DNA from: Croceifilum oryzae
GTDB lineage: Bacteria > Bacillota > Bacilli > Thermoactinomycetales > Thermoactinomycetaceae
Length of the DNA: 64,000 nt
NCBI RefSeq assembly: GCF_030814315.1
Contig: NZ_JAUSUV010000012.1
Span: forward strand, 1-64,000
Direction of reading: 5' to 3'
The notes below the pieces were generated by a model. That model worked only from the letters and a program-made list of their open reading frames with translations, ran no database searches and was not told the origin of the DNA. Below are positions 1-9,636 of the stretch, piece by piece (the stretch's first letter is position 1; the number at the start of each line of letters is the position of its first letter). Made by a program: the position numbers and the translations under genes.

Positions 1-23
1 CCAGGATCAAACTCTCCATTGAA
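1..23 (-). rRNA. 16S rRNA gene, 5' end only (partial)
   Basis: The reverse complement of the first bases reads GGAGAGTTTGATCCTGG, the universal 5' end of bacterial 16S rRNA. The gene runs leftwards out of the window, so only about 23 nt are visible and the mature 5' end is placed to within a few bases. Two rRNA-type promoters lie just upstream, so this is the start of an rrn operon. Confidence 0.93.
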
Positions 24-141
24 AGTTTGAGCTAAGCTCAATTTAAAGTAATTAACAGGTCTTGGTTCATTCACTCTTTAGTTTTCAAGGAACACATTTC
101 TTTTGTTAAAATCTCGCCGTTGTCTTTCAGCGACAAAATTT

Positions 142-171
142 ATTTTACCATAAACTCAGATTCAGTGTCAA
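142..171 (-). promoter_or_regulatory. rrn promoter, proximal (P2-like)
   Basis: On the minus strand a perfect -35 TTGACA (166-171) and a -10 TAAAAT (142-147) are separated by 18 bp. They sit about 120 bp upstream of the 16S gene, where an rRNA promoter is expected. The near-consensus boxes support a strong sigma-A promoter. Confidence 0.75.
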
Positions 172-248
172 CAACTTTTTATTGTTTTTTCAAATCATCT
201 AAGCTTTTTTTGTGTGTATTTCCTTGCGCTTCATCAGCGACGTTGATT

Positions 249-278
249 AATATAACACGGTCTAAACGGCCTGGTCAA
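249..278 (-). promoter_or_regulatory. rrn promoter, distal (P1-like)
   Basis: On the minus strand, -35 TTGACC (273-278) lies 17-18 bp from TTATAT/TATATT (249-255), about 105 bp upstream of the proximal promoter, giving the tandem arrangement common for Bacillales rrn operons. The -35 box overlaps the stop codon of the upstream metalloprotease gene (275-277), so the two functions share bases. Confidence 0.6.
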
Positions 279-1414
279 TACCTTTTTTTAAAAAAGCTAA
301 ACACCTTTTTTAATGATTGATTGGTACGCTGATTACACGCTTGTATCTTCTCACTACTATCTACGTCCATTCGGTTATATTTCCTTATTTCTACAAAGAA
401 ATCCCTCATCCCCCTCTCTCCAATATCCTTCAATAAATGGCGATATTGCTCACGACATGACACATAGAAACGAACAGCGTCTTGATGAGATAGATTTTCT
501 AAATTCATCATCTCAAGTTGCGCACGGCTCCATAGCTCTCCTGACTTCATCTGTATCTGTGGTGTAGGAAACAATAACTCCTCATAATACATAGCCGCAC
601 CTTCTTGAAACCAGTAAGCGGCGTTGTCATGGGTTAAGTCACTAATGACTTGATGAGTTAACTCATGAACAATCCCTGATTTTTCCCATTCTGAAGACGT
701 AGGCTCGGAAACCAACTTAATGGCCTGATTCGCCTCATTCCATCCCCCGACCCAACTAGGAAGTGAAGGTTTCACAGATTGAGCCAAGTGATCCGCGCGT
801 TGAAAGACCTTGATTTCAATCGACTTTGGAGTCCAACCAAGCTTTTGTTGAAAGTAACTCTTCCCCTTTTCGATGGCATCCTGATAGACATGTTCCTTGC
901 TGAGTAGATCAGGACGATCTACTTTCAACGTACCCCATGTGGTTTTCTTTTGATAAAATGGCTGTTCCACTTCCACCCAGTGCCTTTTCTGTGGATCATA
1001 TTTAACAACGAGTAGATACTGGTTCTCCATCTGTTTTCCATGATGGGTATAGCTCTGTTTTATATGAACAACAGTTCCTAAAGTCGTCGTTTCAACTTTA
1101 TTAAGCCGTAATCGATAGCTACCTCGATCTAGATAATGAAATGCGTCATCAAACCATCTCTTCTGTTCCTGAAAGTAGCTTTGCGAGGAGTCGGCAATCC
1201 AATCTGTCCAATCTATCCACGCGCCTTCTTGTAAGACTTGTTCTCTTTTATGAAGTAATTGGCGAATCCCTGCTATATCGTCTGAAGAACCAAGAGTATC
1301 CGCAAGGATATATGTAGTGGCACTCGACTCTTCCGCCCCTATATATGTCCAGGCTCCCCAAGAAACGATAGCTACACTAGTCCATATAACAACCATCCGC
1401 CTTAATCGACTCAT
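275..1414 (-). CDS. Membrane-anchored gluzincin metalloprotease (peptidase MA-like)
   Basis: 379 residues. A hydrophobic signal anchor at about 8-24 places the rest outside the membrane. The catalytic part holds HELTH at 250-254 (HExxH zinc motif) followed by WFQEGAA, whose E271 is placed as the third zinc ligand, the gluzincin arrangement seen in the peptidase MA-like family. Residues 30-220 are not recognised and may be an NTF2-like or prodomain region. The substrate is unknown. The ATG follows a GGGGGAG Shine-Dalgarno sequence. The gene reads directly into the rrn operon and its stop codon lies within the -35 box of the distal rrn promoter. Family call is firm, role is not. Confidence 0.75.
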   Translation of the reverse strand: MSRLRRMVVIWTSVAIVSWGAWTYIGAEESSATTYILADTLGSSDDIAGIRQLLHKREQVLQEGAWIDWTDWIADSSQSYFQEQKRWFDDAFHYLDRGSYRLRLNKVETTTLGTVVHIKQSYTHHGKQMENQYLLVVKYDPQKRHWVEVEQPFYQKKTTWGTLKVDRPDLLSKEHVYQDAIEKGKSYFQQKLGWTPKSIEIKVFQRADHLAQSVKPSLPSWVGGWNEANQAIKLVSEPTSSEWEKSGIVHELTHQVISDLTHDNAAYWFQEGAAMYYEELLFPTPQIQMKSGELWSRAQLEMMNLENLSHQDAVRFYVSCREQYRHLLKDIGERGMRDFFVEIRKYNRMDVDSSEKIQACNQRTNQSLKKVFSFFKKRY

Positions 1415-1452
1415 CCAGACTCCCCCTTACGAGATAGAATCTACTATTTGTC

Positions 1453-2016
1453 TTATTTCAATACTAGCTTTTCATTTTCCTCATACTCTTCTCGCAACAA
1501 TCCAAAAACAAGATGGTCTACATAGTGATCATATAGCCACTCTGTTTGACGGATCATCCCTTCTTGAACAAAGCCTAATTTTTGTGGAATAGCTTTACTT
1601 CTTTTGTTACTTTTAGCCACACGAATCTCGATCCGATTGAGGTCCATCTCTTGAAATCCATACCGAACGATCTCTGTACATGCAAGCCTCATAACTCCCT
1701 TTCCTTGCATATCCTCGCTCAACCAATACCCAATCTTGGCAAAACGATTATGTTGATTTATTTCATTATAACCAATACACCCTACCAACTCGTTCTGATA
1801 CCAAATGCCCGCATTAATCAATTTGGCACGCTTATATTCATTTTCACAGAATGAAAGAAAGCTACGTGTATCTTCAATAGACTTTGTACCATCCACCCAC
1901 GGCAACCAATTACGTAAATGAGCACGATTTCGATCTACTAATCGAAATAAAATTTCTTCTTCTTGCGGATCTAACTGCTTGAGTATCATATCTTCATTAA
2001 TTTTCATATAAAACAT
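1453..2016 (-). CDS. GNAT family N-acetyltransferase (RimJ/RimL type)
   Basis: 187 residues with the features of the RimJ/RimL branch of GNAT enzymes: HLRNWLPWVD near the N-terminus, IGYWLSEDMQGKGVM carrying the acetyl-CoA binding segment, and NRIEIRVAKSNKRSKAIPQKLGF towards the C-terminus. Such enzymes acetylate protein N-termini or small molecules; the substrate here is unknown. I place the start at the ATG at 2014-2016 because GGAGGA (2026-2031) sits 9 nt upstream; an in-frame TTG at 2025 abuts that Shine-Dalgarno and is unlikely. It lies upstream of the metalloprotease gene on the same strand. Confidence 0.8.
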   Translation of the reverse strand: MFYMKINEDMILKQLDPQEEEILFRLVDRNRAHLRNWLPWVDGTKSIEDTRSFLSFCENEYKRAKLINAGIWYQNELVGCIGYNEINQHNRFAKIGYWLSEDMQGKGVMRLACTEIVRYGFQEMDLNRIEIRVAKSNKRSKAIPQKLGFVQEGMIRQTEWLYDHYVDHLVFGLLREEYEENEKLVLK

Positions 2017-2064
2017 ATTCGACAATCCTCCTTATCAACATAAAAATTAAAGATCATTATACAT

Positions 2065-2100
2065 AAAAAAGGGCCCTGTCACACGACAGAACCCTTTTCT
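2065..2100 (-). terminator. Rho-independent terminator after the purine permease gene
   Basis: Interrupted inverted repeat AAAGGG-CTGTC / GACAG-CCCTTT with a 4-nt loop and a T-rich tail on the minus strand, just beyond the permease stop codon. A-rich and T-rich flanks on both sides mean it could work in either direction. Confidence 0.75.
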
Positions 2101-2125
2101 TCTACCCACATCTACTATCTCAACA

Positions 2126-3460
2126 CTATTCATTTAAGTAAATAAAACGCACAACGAACACAACCGCTAACACATACATAATCCAATGGACTTTTTTTCC
2201 TTCACCTGAAACGAGTTTCGTAATAGGATACAGGACAAAGCCTAACGCAATTCCTGTAGCAATACTAAAAGTTAAGGGCATCATGATAATCGTAAAAAAT
2301 GCAGGAATGGACTCACTCAGCTCTTTCCAGTTAATGTCTTTTAAGGAGGAAGCCATGAGCACACCTACGATAATGAGCGCTGGAGCCGTAATCGCTGGAA
2401 CAGAGGCCAATACTTTTACGATCGGAAAGAAGAACAAAGATGCTAGGAAGCAAAAAGCGGTAACAACAGAAGTAAAACCAGTTCGACCACCTGTTGCAAC
2501 TCCTGCACTTGATTCAATATAAGAGGTAACGGTCGAAGTACCTAAAGATGCTCCTGCCATAGCCGCTATCGAATCAGTAGTAAGTGCACGTCCCGCACGA
2601 GGAAGCTTATTATCTTTTAAGAATCCAGCTTGATTCGCCACTCCTACAAGAGTACCTGCGTTATCAAAGAGGTCAACGAACAAGAATGCAAAGATAATAG
2701 TGAAAATCCCCACATCCATCGCCGCTGCGATATCCATCTTCAAGAAAGTAGGCTCAATACTTGGGGGTAATGAGAAAAAGGAAGTCGGTACCTTCACTTG
2801 ATTAGTTATAATTCCTACGATTGCAGTAGACATCATCCCTATAAAAATAGCACCCTTCACATTGCGAACCATCAAGATAATCGTGACAATTAAACCAAAT
2901 AGGGTAAGCAAGATCATGGGGTCACTTGCCAGCTTAGGACTTAAACCTACAAAGGTAGCTGGATTGGCTACAACAATTCCAGACTCTTTTAATCCAATAA
3001 AAGAAACAAATAACCCAATCCCAGCTGATACCGCAAACTTTAGGCTTGGTGGTATAGAGTTAATAATCATCTCTCGTACCTTTGTTACGGTTAATAACAG
3101 AAACACAACTCCTGAGATAAACACCGCACCCAAAGCCGTCTGCCACGGAATCTTCATCCCTAGACAAATGGTAAACGTAAAATATGCGTTTAATCCCATA
3201 CCTGGTGCCAACGCCAAGGGGTAGTTCGCAATAATCCCCATCAAAAGTGTGCCCAGTGCAGATGCAACCGCTGTGGCTACAAACACTGCTCCAAAGTCCA
3301 TCCCTGTTTTGGATAACATGTCCGGATTTACTAATAAGATATAAGCCATCGCAAAGAAGGTAGTAATCCCTGCTAAAACTTCTGTACGTACATTCGTCCC
3401 ATATTTATCAAATTGAAAATATCGGGCGATAAATGAACGTTTGACTTTCGCCGCTTCCAT
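2126..3460 (-). CDS. pbuG: NCS2 family purine permease (guanine/hypoxanthine type)
   Basis: 444 residues, about 12 membrane helices. It has hallmarks of the AzgA/PbuG branch of NCS2 proton symporters: GITTFFAMAYILLVNP in the first helix, PGMGLNAYFTF, FVDLFDNAGTLVGVA and the TSTVTSYIESSAGVATGGRTG segment that helps form the substrate site. It imports hypoxanthine or guanine. It starts 64 bp after guaA on the same strand, behind a good AGGAGG, and no terminator separates them, so it is probably read from the same guanine-controlled transcript. PbuG versus PbuO cannot be decided by eye. Confidence 0.88.
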   Translation of the reverse strand: MEAAKVKRSFIARYFQFDKYGTNVRTEVLAGITTFFAMAYILLVNPDMLSKTGMDFGAVFVATAVASALGTLLMGIIANYPLALAPGMGLNAYFTFTICLGMKIPWQTALGAVFISGVVFLLLTVTKVREMIINSIPPSLKFAVSAGIGLFVSFIGLKESGIVVANPATFVGLSPKLASDPMILLTLFGLIVTIILMVRNVKGAIFIGMMSTAIVGIITNQVKVPTSFFSLPPSIEPTFLKMDIAAAMDVGIFTIIFAFLFVDLFDNAGTLVGVANQAGFLKDNKLPRAGRALTTDSIAAMAGASLGTSTVTSYIESSAGVATGGRTGFTSVVTAFCFLASLFFFPIVKVLASVPAITAPALIIVGVLMASSLKDINWKELSESIPAFFTIIMMPLTFSIATGIALGFVLYPITKLVSGEGKKVHWIMYVLAVVFVVRFIYLNE

Positions 3461-3524
3461 GTTTCTTCCTCCTGCTCTTGTTGAACCTCGTTCACTCTCT
3501 AGTTGTCAACGAAGTCTCTTCACG

Positions 3525-5063
3525 CTATTCCCACTCGATGGTAGATGGCGGCTTAGAGGTAATATCATAGACAACACGGTTAACCCCATCCACTTCGTTT
3601 ACAATGCGAGTGCTGATTTTCTCTAGGACATCATAAGGGATCCTAGCCCAGTCAGCAGTCATCCCATCAATCGAAGTAACAGCGCGGATTCCAACCGTGT
3701 ATGCATAAGTACGAACATCCCCCATAACACCTACACTACGGAAATCAGGAAGAGCGGTGAAATACTGCCAAACTTCACGATCTAAGCCAGCTTTCGCAAT
3801 TTCATTACGCAAAATTTCATCAGATTCCCTAACAATCGTCAGCTTTGCTTCTGTTACTTCGCCAATCACACGAATCCCAAGACCTGGACCCGGGAATGGC
3901 TGTCTCCAAACAATCTCCGCCGAGAGCCCTAACTCTTCTCCAACTTTACGAACTTCGTCTTTAAAGAGTGTGTCTAATGGCTCAATCAATTTCATCGTCA
4001 TGTCTTCCGGAAGACCACCTACGTTATGGTGTGACTTAATCGTATGAGCTGTATCTGTACCCGATTCAACGATATCGGTATAGAGGGTACCTTGCCCTAA
4101 GAACTCATGTAACCCAATCTTCGCCGATTCTTCCTCAAAGACACGGATAAATTCATTTCCGATAATTTTCCGTTTCTCCTCTGGATCGGTTACTCCTTTG
4201 AGCTTAGATAAGAATCGCTCTCTTGCATCGATTTTCACCAAGTTCATACGGAATTGCTCACCAAATGTTTTCATTACGCCCTCTGCTTCACCTTTTCGCA
4301 AAAGACCATGATCCACAAACATACAGGTTAGTTGATCTCCAATCGCTCGATGAATCAACGCCGCCACTACGGAAGAGTCAACACCGCCACTTAGAGCGCA
4401 CAATACTTTTTTATCTCCAACCGTCTCACGAATATCACGAATCGTATCCTCAATAAATGTTTCCATCGACCAGTTCCCTGCACAGCCACAAACTTCAAAT
4501 AAGAAGTTACGGATCATCTCGGTTCCATAAATGGAGTGGCGTACTTCGGGATGGAACTGAACAGCATACACTTTCCTCGCAGCATCACTCATGGCCGCAA
4601 CAGGTGCAGATTCAGTTTTAGCGTCGACTATAAATCCTGTCGGTGGCGTAAGTACCACATCACTATGACTCATCCATACCGTTTGCTTCGCTTCCAATTC
4701 ACGATATAAAGCACTATCTGACACCACTTCAATTTCTGCTTTACCATACTCGCGCTTATGTGCACGATCTACGTTTGCTCCAAAGTGGCTACTAATCATC
4801 TGCATCCCATAACAAATCCCAAAGATCGGAATTCCTAGTTCAAAGATAGCAGGATCACACTTAGGCGCATTATCCTCATATACACTATTGGGACCGCCAG
4901 AGAAAACAATCCCCTTGGGAGCCATCTCTTTTAATTCTTCAGCCGTGATTTTGTGTGAAACAAGCTCACTATATACTCCCAAATCACGAATTCGTCGAGC
5001 AATTAATTGATTGTATTGACCTCCAAAATCGAGTACAACTACACGTTCGATGGATTTGTCCAT
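3525..5063 (-). CDS. guaA: GMP synthase (glutamine-hydrolysing)
   Basis: 512 residues, the usual length. It converts XMP to GMP using glutamine and ATP. The N-terminal class I amidotransferase domain shows [12 protein letters not shown], the nucleophile Cys in FGICYGMQ and the catalytic His in VQFHPE. The ATP-pyrophosphatase domain has the P-loop [10 protein letters not shown], and the C-terminal dimerisation domain ends in [11 protein letters not shown] take the second Met (5061-5063) as start because AGAGAGGG lies 9 nt upstream; a Met three codons earlier abuts the Shine-Dalgarno. A guanine riboswitch with terminator lies in the leader, so high guanine should shut this gene off. Confidence 0.97.
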   Translation of the reverse strand: MDKSIERVVVLDFGGQYNQLIARRIRDLGVYSELVSHKITAEELKEMAPKGIVFSGGPNSVYEDNAPKCDPAIFELGIPIFGICYGMQMISSHFGANVDRAHKREYGKAEIEVVSDSALYRELEAKQTVWMSHSDVVLTPPTGFIVDAKTESAPVAAMSDAARKVYAVQFHPEVRHSIYGTEMIRNFLFEVCGCAGNWSMETFIEDTIRDIRETVGDKKVLCALSGGVDSSVVAALIHRAIGDQLTCMFVDHGLLRKGEAEGVMKTFGEQFRMNLVKIDARERFLSKLKGVTDPEEKRKIIGNEFIRVFEEESAKIGLHEFLGQGTLYTDIVESGTDTAHTIKSHHNVGGLPEDMTMKLIEPLDTLFKDEVRKVGEELGLSAEIVWRQPFPGPGLGIRVIGEVTEAKLTIVRESDEILRNEIAKAGLDREVWQYFTALPDFRSVGVMGDVRTYAYTVGIRAVTSIDGMTADWARIPYDVLEKISTRIVNEVDGVNRVVYDITSKPPSTIEWE

Positions 5064-5103
5064 CTTTTCCATCCCTCTCTACTAATCGAAAAATATATGT
5101 ATA

Positions 5104-5152
5104 TAACAAAAACCAGGGCACCCCTATCGCCTACGCGATATAAGTACCCCGG
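5104..5152 (-). terminator. Attenuator terminator in the guaA leader
   Basis: On the minus strand CCGGGGTAC (5144-5152) pairs with GTGCCCTGG (5113-5121), with an inner ATCGC/GCGAT stem, and is followed by TTTTTGTT. It lies about 40 nt before the guaA start and after the purine aptamer, as expected for the switching terminator of an OFF riboswitch. Confidence 0.8.
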
Positions 5153-5161
5153 TCCCCCGTA

Positions 5162-5216
5162 TTTTTTATAAAATCCTCCGATTAATCATGTGATAATCGA
5201 ATGATTTTATAAAAAA
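5162..5216. repeat. 14-bp inverted repeat in the guaA riboswitch expression platform
   Basis: Perfect arms TTTTTTATAAAATC (5162-5175) and GATTTTATAAAAAA (5203-5216), with an inner CGATTA/TAATCG pairing. It lies between the aptamer and the terminator hairpin. It may be an alternative (antiterminator-side) fold of the leader; that role is inferred. Confidence 0.5.
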
Positions 5217-5248
5217 ATAAAAAAGAGCATCCCGGTGACCTCATAACA

Positions 5249-5311
5249 CGTAGTCCAGCTATTTACGGTAGCTGGGTAGAGACTATCAGGCCATATTCCT
5301 GAAAATATACG
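5249..5311 (-). promoter_or_regulatory. Purine (guanine) riboswitch aptamer
   Basis: The minus strand carries the conserved purine aptamer parts in order: TATATTTTCAGGAATATGGCC for P2 and its loop, the junction GTCTCTACC, then the P3 hairpin CAGCTA-CCGTAAA-TAGCTG and GACTACG. The loop CCGTAAA and the junction TCTACC are diagnostic. The base corresponding to position 74 of the xpt aptamer is C (GACTA), which specifies guanine/hypoxanthine; adenine aptamers have U. The downstream attenuator hairpin indicates an OFF switch for guaA and probably the permease. Confidence 0.9.
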
Positions 5312-5511
5312 ATACGTTAAGTCTACCTCGACTTATCTTACCAAGGGTTCCAGTAATGGTCAATAAGGGTAACAAAATCGGAAATTTCCCATATTCCGTC
5401 TTCTGCTTCCATAGATTCTCCTAAATTTTATATCGTCATACATGATAATGTGTCGCAGAACTATCTTTTATATCTGAATGAATATCTATACATTCCACAG
5501 GTGCTAACTTT

Positions 5512-5664
5512 ACAAAACGTGGCAATCGACATACGATGTACATGAGACATTGCGACACGTTTTGTACATTAGGAAGGCTCTACATGTACAAAACGTGGCA
5601 ATCGACATAAAATGTACATGAAGACATTGAGACACGTTTTATATATTAGGAAGGTTCTACATGA
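5512..5664. repeat. Tandem duplication of a 76-bp hairpin unit at the 3' end of the cation efflux gene
   Basis: Two adjacent copies (5512-5587 and 5588-5664) differ at only a few positions. Each contains ACAAAACGTG...CACGTTTTGTA-type arms with an inner CAAT/ATTG pairing. On the minus strand the unit includes the last four codons and stop of the efflux gene (GTAGAACCTTCCTAA, GTAGAGCCTTCCTAA in the duplicate), so gene end plus hairpin were duplicated together. Neither hairpin is followed by a T-run, so they are not ordinary terminators. Confidence 0.8.
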
Positions 5665-6491
5665 ACATGTACATGTTCGATTTGTTTATTCTGTAAAAGT
5701 TGTTCTTCGACTTTTTCTGTTACTTCATGGCTTTTCAAAACAGAGAGATGGGGATCTACTCCAATCGTCACTTCTATATGATAACAAGATCCATGCGACC
5801 TAGCACGGAAATGGATCACCTTTTGCACTTGATCAATGCGGCTCACTTCGTCCAGCATCCCTTGAAGTGACGATTGATCTACTCCATCCATCAAGCAGAG
5901 AATGGCTGGTTTCGCTACTTCCCAACCTGTTCGAATAATGAGAAATCCAATCACAACCGCAGAAACTGCATCTAGCCAAGGATAGCCAATCCACGTTCCA
6001 ACAATTCCTATCACGGCCCCAATACTTACCCATGCGTCGGATCGGTTATCCTTTGCGGCAGCGGCTAACGCTCCGCTACCAGTCTTCTTGCTTAATCTCG
6101 AATTATAGAATGAAACCATTAGCATCACGAGCGCGGAGAGGAGTGAAATCCACAAAGCAACAGGATGGATCGCGATGGTTTCTGGGTTCCCGATCGTCGT
6201 AACAGCACGAATCCATACTTCCAATCCCACCAATACCATGAAAGATGCTGCAACAAGGGTAGCTACTGTTTCTGCTTTTTTATGGCCATAATGATGATCC
6301 TCATCAGCTGGTTGAAGTGAGACTTTCAATCCAATCAAGATTGCAATCGACAGCAAAATATCCGTCACATTATTCAATCCATCAGCAGACACCGCTTCAG
6401 AATGAGCCCAAAATCCAGACACCAATTTCGCTATGGCCAGTAGTAGATAAGATCCAATACTTAACCATGCCCCCTTCTGCGCTTCTTTCAT
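5646..6491 (-). CDS. Cation diffusion facilitator (CDF) family metal exporter
   Basis: 281 residues from the start chosen here. CDF proteins exchange Zn, Fe, Mn or Co for protons at the cytoplasmic membrane. The metal-binding helix pairs are visible: HSEAVSADGLNNVTD in TM2, and KDNRSDAWVS with YPWLDAVSAVVIG in TM5-TM6. The C-terminal cytoplasmic domain ends with HFRARSHGSCYHIEVTIGVD and a His-rich EHVHVHVEP tail. The start at 6489-6491 has AAAGGAGAGG 9 nt upstream; longer in-frame ATG starts (6524, 6599) lack a Shine-Dalgarno. Its 3' end is tandemly duplicated downstream. Metal specificity is not assigned. Confidence 0.88.
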   Translation of the reverse strand: MKEAQKGAWLSIGSYLLLAIAKLVSGFWAHSEAVSADGLNNVTDILLSIAILIGLKVSLQPADEDHHYGHKKAETVATLVAASFMVLVGLEVWIRAVTTIGNPETIAIHPVALWISLLSALVMLMVSFYNSRLSKKTGSGALAAAAKDNRSDAWVSIGAVIGIVGTWIGYPWLDAVSAVVIGFLIIRTGWEVAKPAILCLMDGVDQSSLQGMLDEVSRIDQVQKVIHFRARSHGSCYHIEVTIGVDPHLSVLKSHEVTEKVEEQLLQNKQIEHVHVHVEPS

Positions 6492-6734
6492 TTCCCTCAT
6501 CCTCTCCTTTAGATCCTTTTTCATCTTAATGAATGAAAACCGTCTTAGTCTAGAGAAACGTTGTTGACTGCAGATAGGTTTCGTGAGCCAATTCAGCAAT
6601 GTTGCACAGGTGAAAAATCCGCGAAAATGTAGGGGTGTTCGACCACATCCAATCTATATTGGTTTTAGTTTATTGTGATCCGAATGGGGGAAGAGAAGCT
6701 CAGAATAAACTATTCATGGAGAGGTTGAGTAAAT

Positions 6735-7349
6735 ATGTTCGGGAAAATAGCTGCTGATATGTTGGGGATTAGTGATGTAGGTACTGTTATCAAACCAAAA
6801 GACTACGACAAAGTGGACGCCGATGATTATGTCATGCATGAAGATGGGGAGAAGATTTATTTCCTAATCAAGTCAAAGTCGGACGAATATTGCTTTACAA
6901 ACAAAGCTCTTATTCATCTTGATGGTACCAGTGCGGTAAGCAAAAAGCGCACTCTTCGTCGGTATGACTATTATGCTTATAAAACTTCCAATGTCTCTTT
7001 AGAAACAGCTGGAACGGTCGATCTCGACGTAGAGATTAAGTTCACTATGGGGAACGCACACTACTCGATTGACGTTCACAAAAAGCATATCGAGGAAGTA
7101 AAAGACCTCTACAAAGCATTGCATAAAATTGCTGAGATCTCTTATGACAACGACATCTCCTTGAACCATGCCAAACAGAGTCTAGAAGTAGCTTCCAGCA
7201 CCGTTAGCACCATTCGTAGCACAGAAAGCGACATCGTGGACCAGTTTAAGCAGATTAATCAATTGTCGTTTACTTGGCTTCAAGATACCATCAAACAATT
7301 CCATCCAAAAGATTTCGGACATGTGTTTGAGCGTTATATCAATAACTAA
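6735..7349 (+). CDS. yvbH: YvbH-like protein with bacterial PH domain
   Basis: 204 residues, cytosolic, with no signal peptide. The first 120 residues (LIKSKSDEYCFTNKALIHLDGTSAVSKKRTLRRYDY) match the bacterial pleckstrin-homology-like fold. The C-terminal helical part (LYKALHKIAEISYDNDISLNHAKQ) matches the YvbH-like oligomerisation region known from B. subtilis YvbH, which has the same length. These proteins form ring oligomers; their cellular role is unclear. GAGAGG stands upstream of the ATG. The gene is single, oriented away from the cation efflux gene and converging on groEL, with its own terminator. Confidence 0.82.
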   Translation: MFGKIAADMLGISDVGTVIKPKDYDKVDADDYVMHEDGEKIYFLIKSKSDEYCFTNKALIHLDGTSAVSKKRTLRRYDYYAYKTSNVSLETAGTVDLDVEIKFTMGNAHYSIDVHKKHIEEVKDLYKALHKIAEISYDNDISLNHAKQSLEVASSTVSTIRSTESDIVDQFKQINQLSFTWLQDTIKQFHPKDFGHVFERYINN

Positions 7350-7363
7350 CCACTATGATACAA

Positions 7364-7396
7364 AGACTAACTCTGTAAACGAGAGTTAGTCTTTTT
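7364..7396 (+). terminator. Rho-independent terminator after the YvbH-like gene
   Basis: AGACTAACTCT pairs with AGAGTTAGTCT around a short loop and is followed by TTTTTCATTT on the plus strand. Confidence 0.85.
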
Positions 7397-7416
7397 CATT
7401 TCATGCAAAACGCAAC

Positions 7417-7461
7417 AAAAAAGAAACCCCTCCTGAATCATTTTCAGGAGGGGTTTCTTTT
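7417..7461 (-). terminator. Terminator of the groESL operon (bidirectional)
   Basis: A long perfect hairpin, AAAGAAACCCCTCCTGAA with its complement and a 5-nt loop, flanked by A-runs and T-runs on both sides. It lies 30 bp past the groEL stop codon. Confidence 0.88.
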
Positions 7462-7491
7462 GTAAAACTAAGGCTCCTCTGAGAGGCAAAA

Positions 7492-9141
<1,650 letters not shown>

Positions 9142-9195
9142 TTATCCCCTTTCGTTATGTAAATAAAGAGTTAGTAGTGTTACTTATATAATCTA

Positions 9196-9480
9196 TTAAT
9201 CAACGATTGCAAGAATATCACTTTCACGAAGGATCAAGTATTCTTTTTCACCGTACTTCACTTCAGTACCAGCGTACTTGGAGAAAATAACCGTATTGCC
9301 TACTCCAACTTCTAGTGGGAAACGATTTCCTTTTTCATCAACGCGACCAGAACCTACTGCTACGATGAGGCCCTCTTGTGGCTTCTCTTTTGCAGACTCA
9401 GGAAGAACAAGACCACTTACTGTTTTTTCCTCACGAGCTACTGCTTCTAACACGACACGATCACCTAATGGCTTAATCAT
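9196..9480 (-). CDS. groES: Co-chaperonin GroES (10 kDa subunit)
   Basis: 94 residues beginning [12 protein letters not shown]. It forms the heptameric lid of the GroEL chamber. The mobile loop ([19 protein letters not shown]) and the conserved [22 protein letters not shown]-terminus are present. The start at 9478-9480 follows AAGGAGGTT; an upstream in-frame ATG would add 15 residues not seen in the family and overlaps the leader. The CIRCE operator and a sigma-A promoter lie directly upstream. Confidence 0.98.
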   Translation of the reverse strand: MIKPLGDRVVLEAVAREEKTVSGLVLPESAKEKPQEGLIVAVGSGRVDEKGNRFPLEVGVGNTVIFSKYAGTEVKYGEKEYLILRESDILAIVD

Positions 9481-9518
9481 GGGCAAATAACCTCCTTCAA
9501 AATAAATCCTTTTCTTAA

Positions 9519-9545
9519 TTAGCACTCACCCTAAGCGAGTGCTAA
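9519..9545. promoter_or_regulatory. CIRCE operator (HrcA binding site)
   Basis: A perfect copy of the CIRCE inverted repeat: TTAGCACTC, a 9-bp spacer, GAGTGCTAA. It lies between the groES promoter and start codon, so the HrcA repressor should block transcription when unstressed. Confidence 0.98.
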
Positions 9546-9556
9546 TAACACTTCTA

Positions 9557-9585
9557 ATGATAGTAAGTTTGAACCAATTTTGCAA
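9557..9585 (-). promoter_or_regulatory. groESL promoter
   Basis: Minus strand -35 TTGCAA (9580-9585) and -10 TATCAT (9557-9562) with a 17-bp spacer, ending 11 bp before CIRCE, so transcription would start at or inside the operator. Confidence 0.75.
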
Positions 9586-9607
9586 GCATTTCTGATGAAA
9601 AAAATAA

Positions 9608-9636
9608 GAGCAAATTCCTTGAATCAGGAACTGCTC
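9608..9636 (-). terminator. Terminator overlapping the 3' end of tatC
   Basis: GAGCA-TTCCT pairs with AGGAA-TGCTC and is followed on the minus strand by TTATTTTTTT. The stem includes the tatC stop codon, so the gene ends inside its own terminator. It separates tatC from the groESL promoter. Confidence 0.8.

Noticed and set aside
1453-2025. TTG start at 2025 for the GNAT gene
   Set aside because: The TTG directly abuts GGAGGA; the ATG nine bases beyond has correct spacing.
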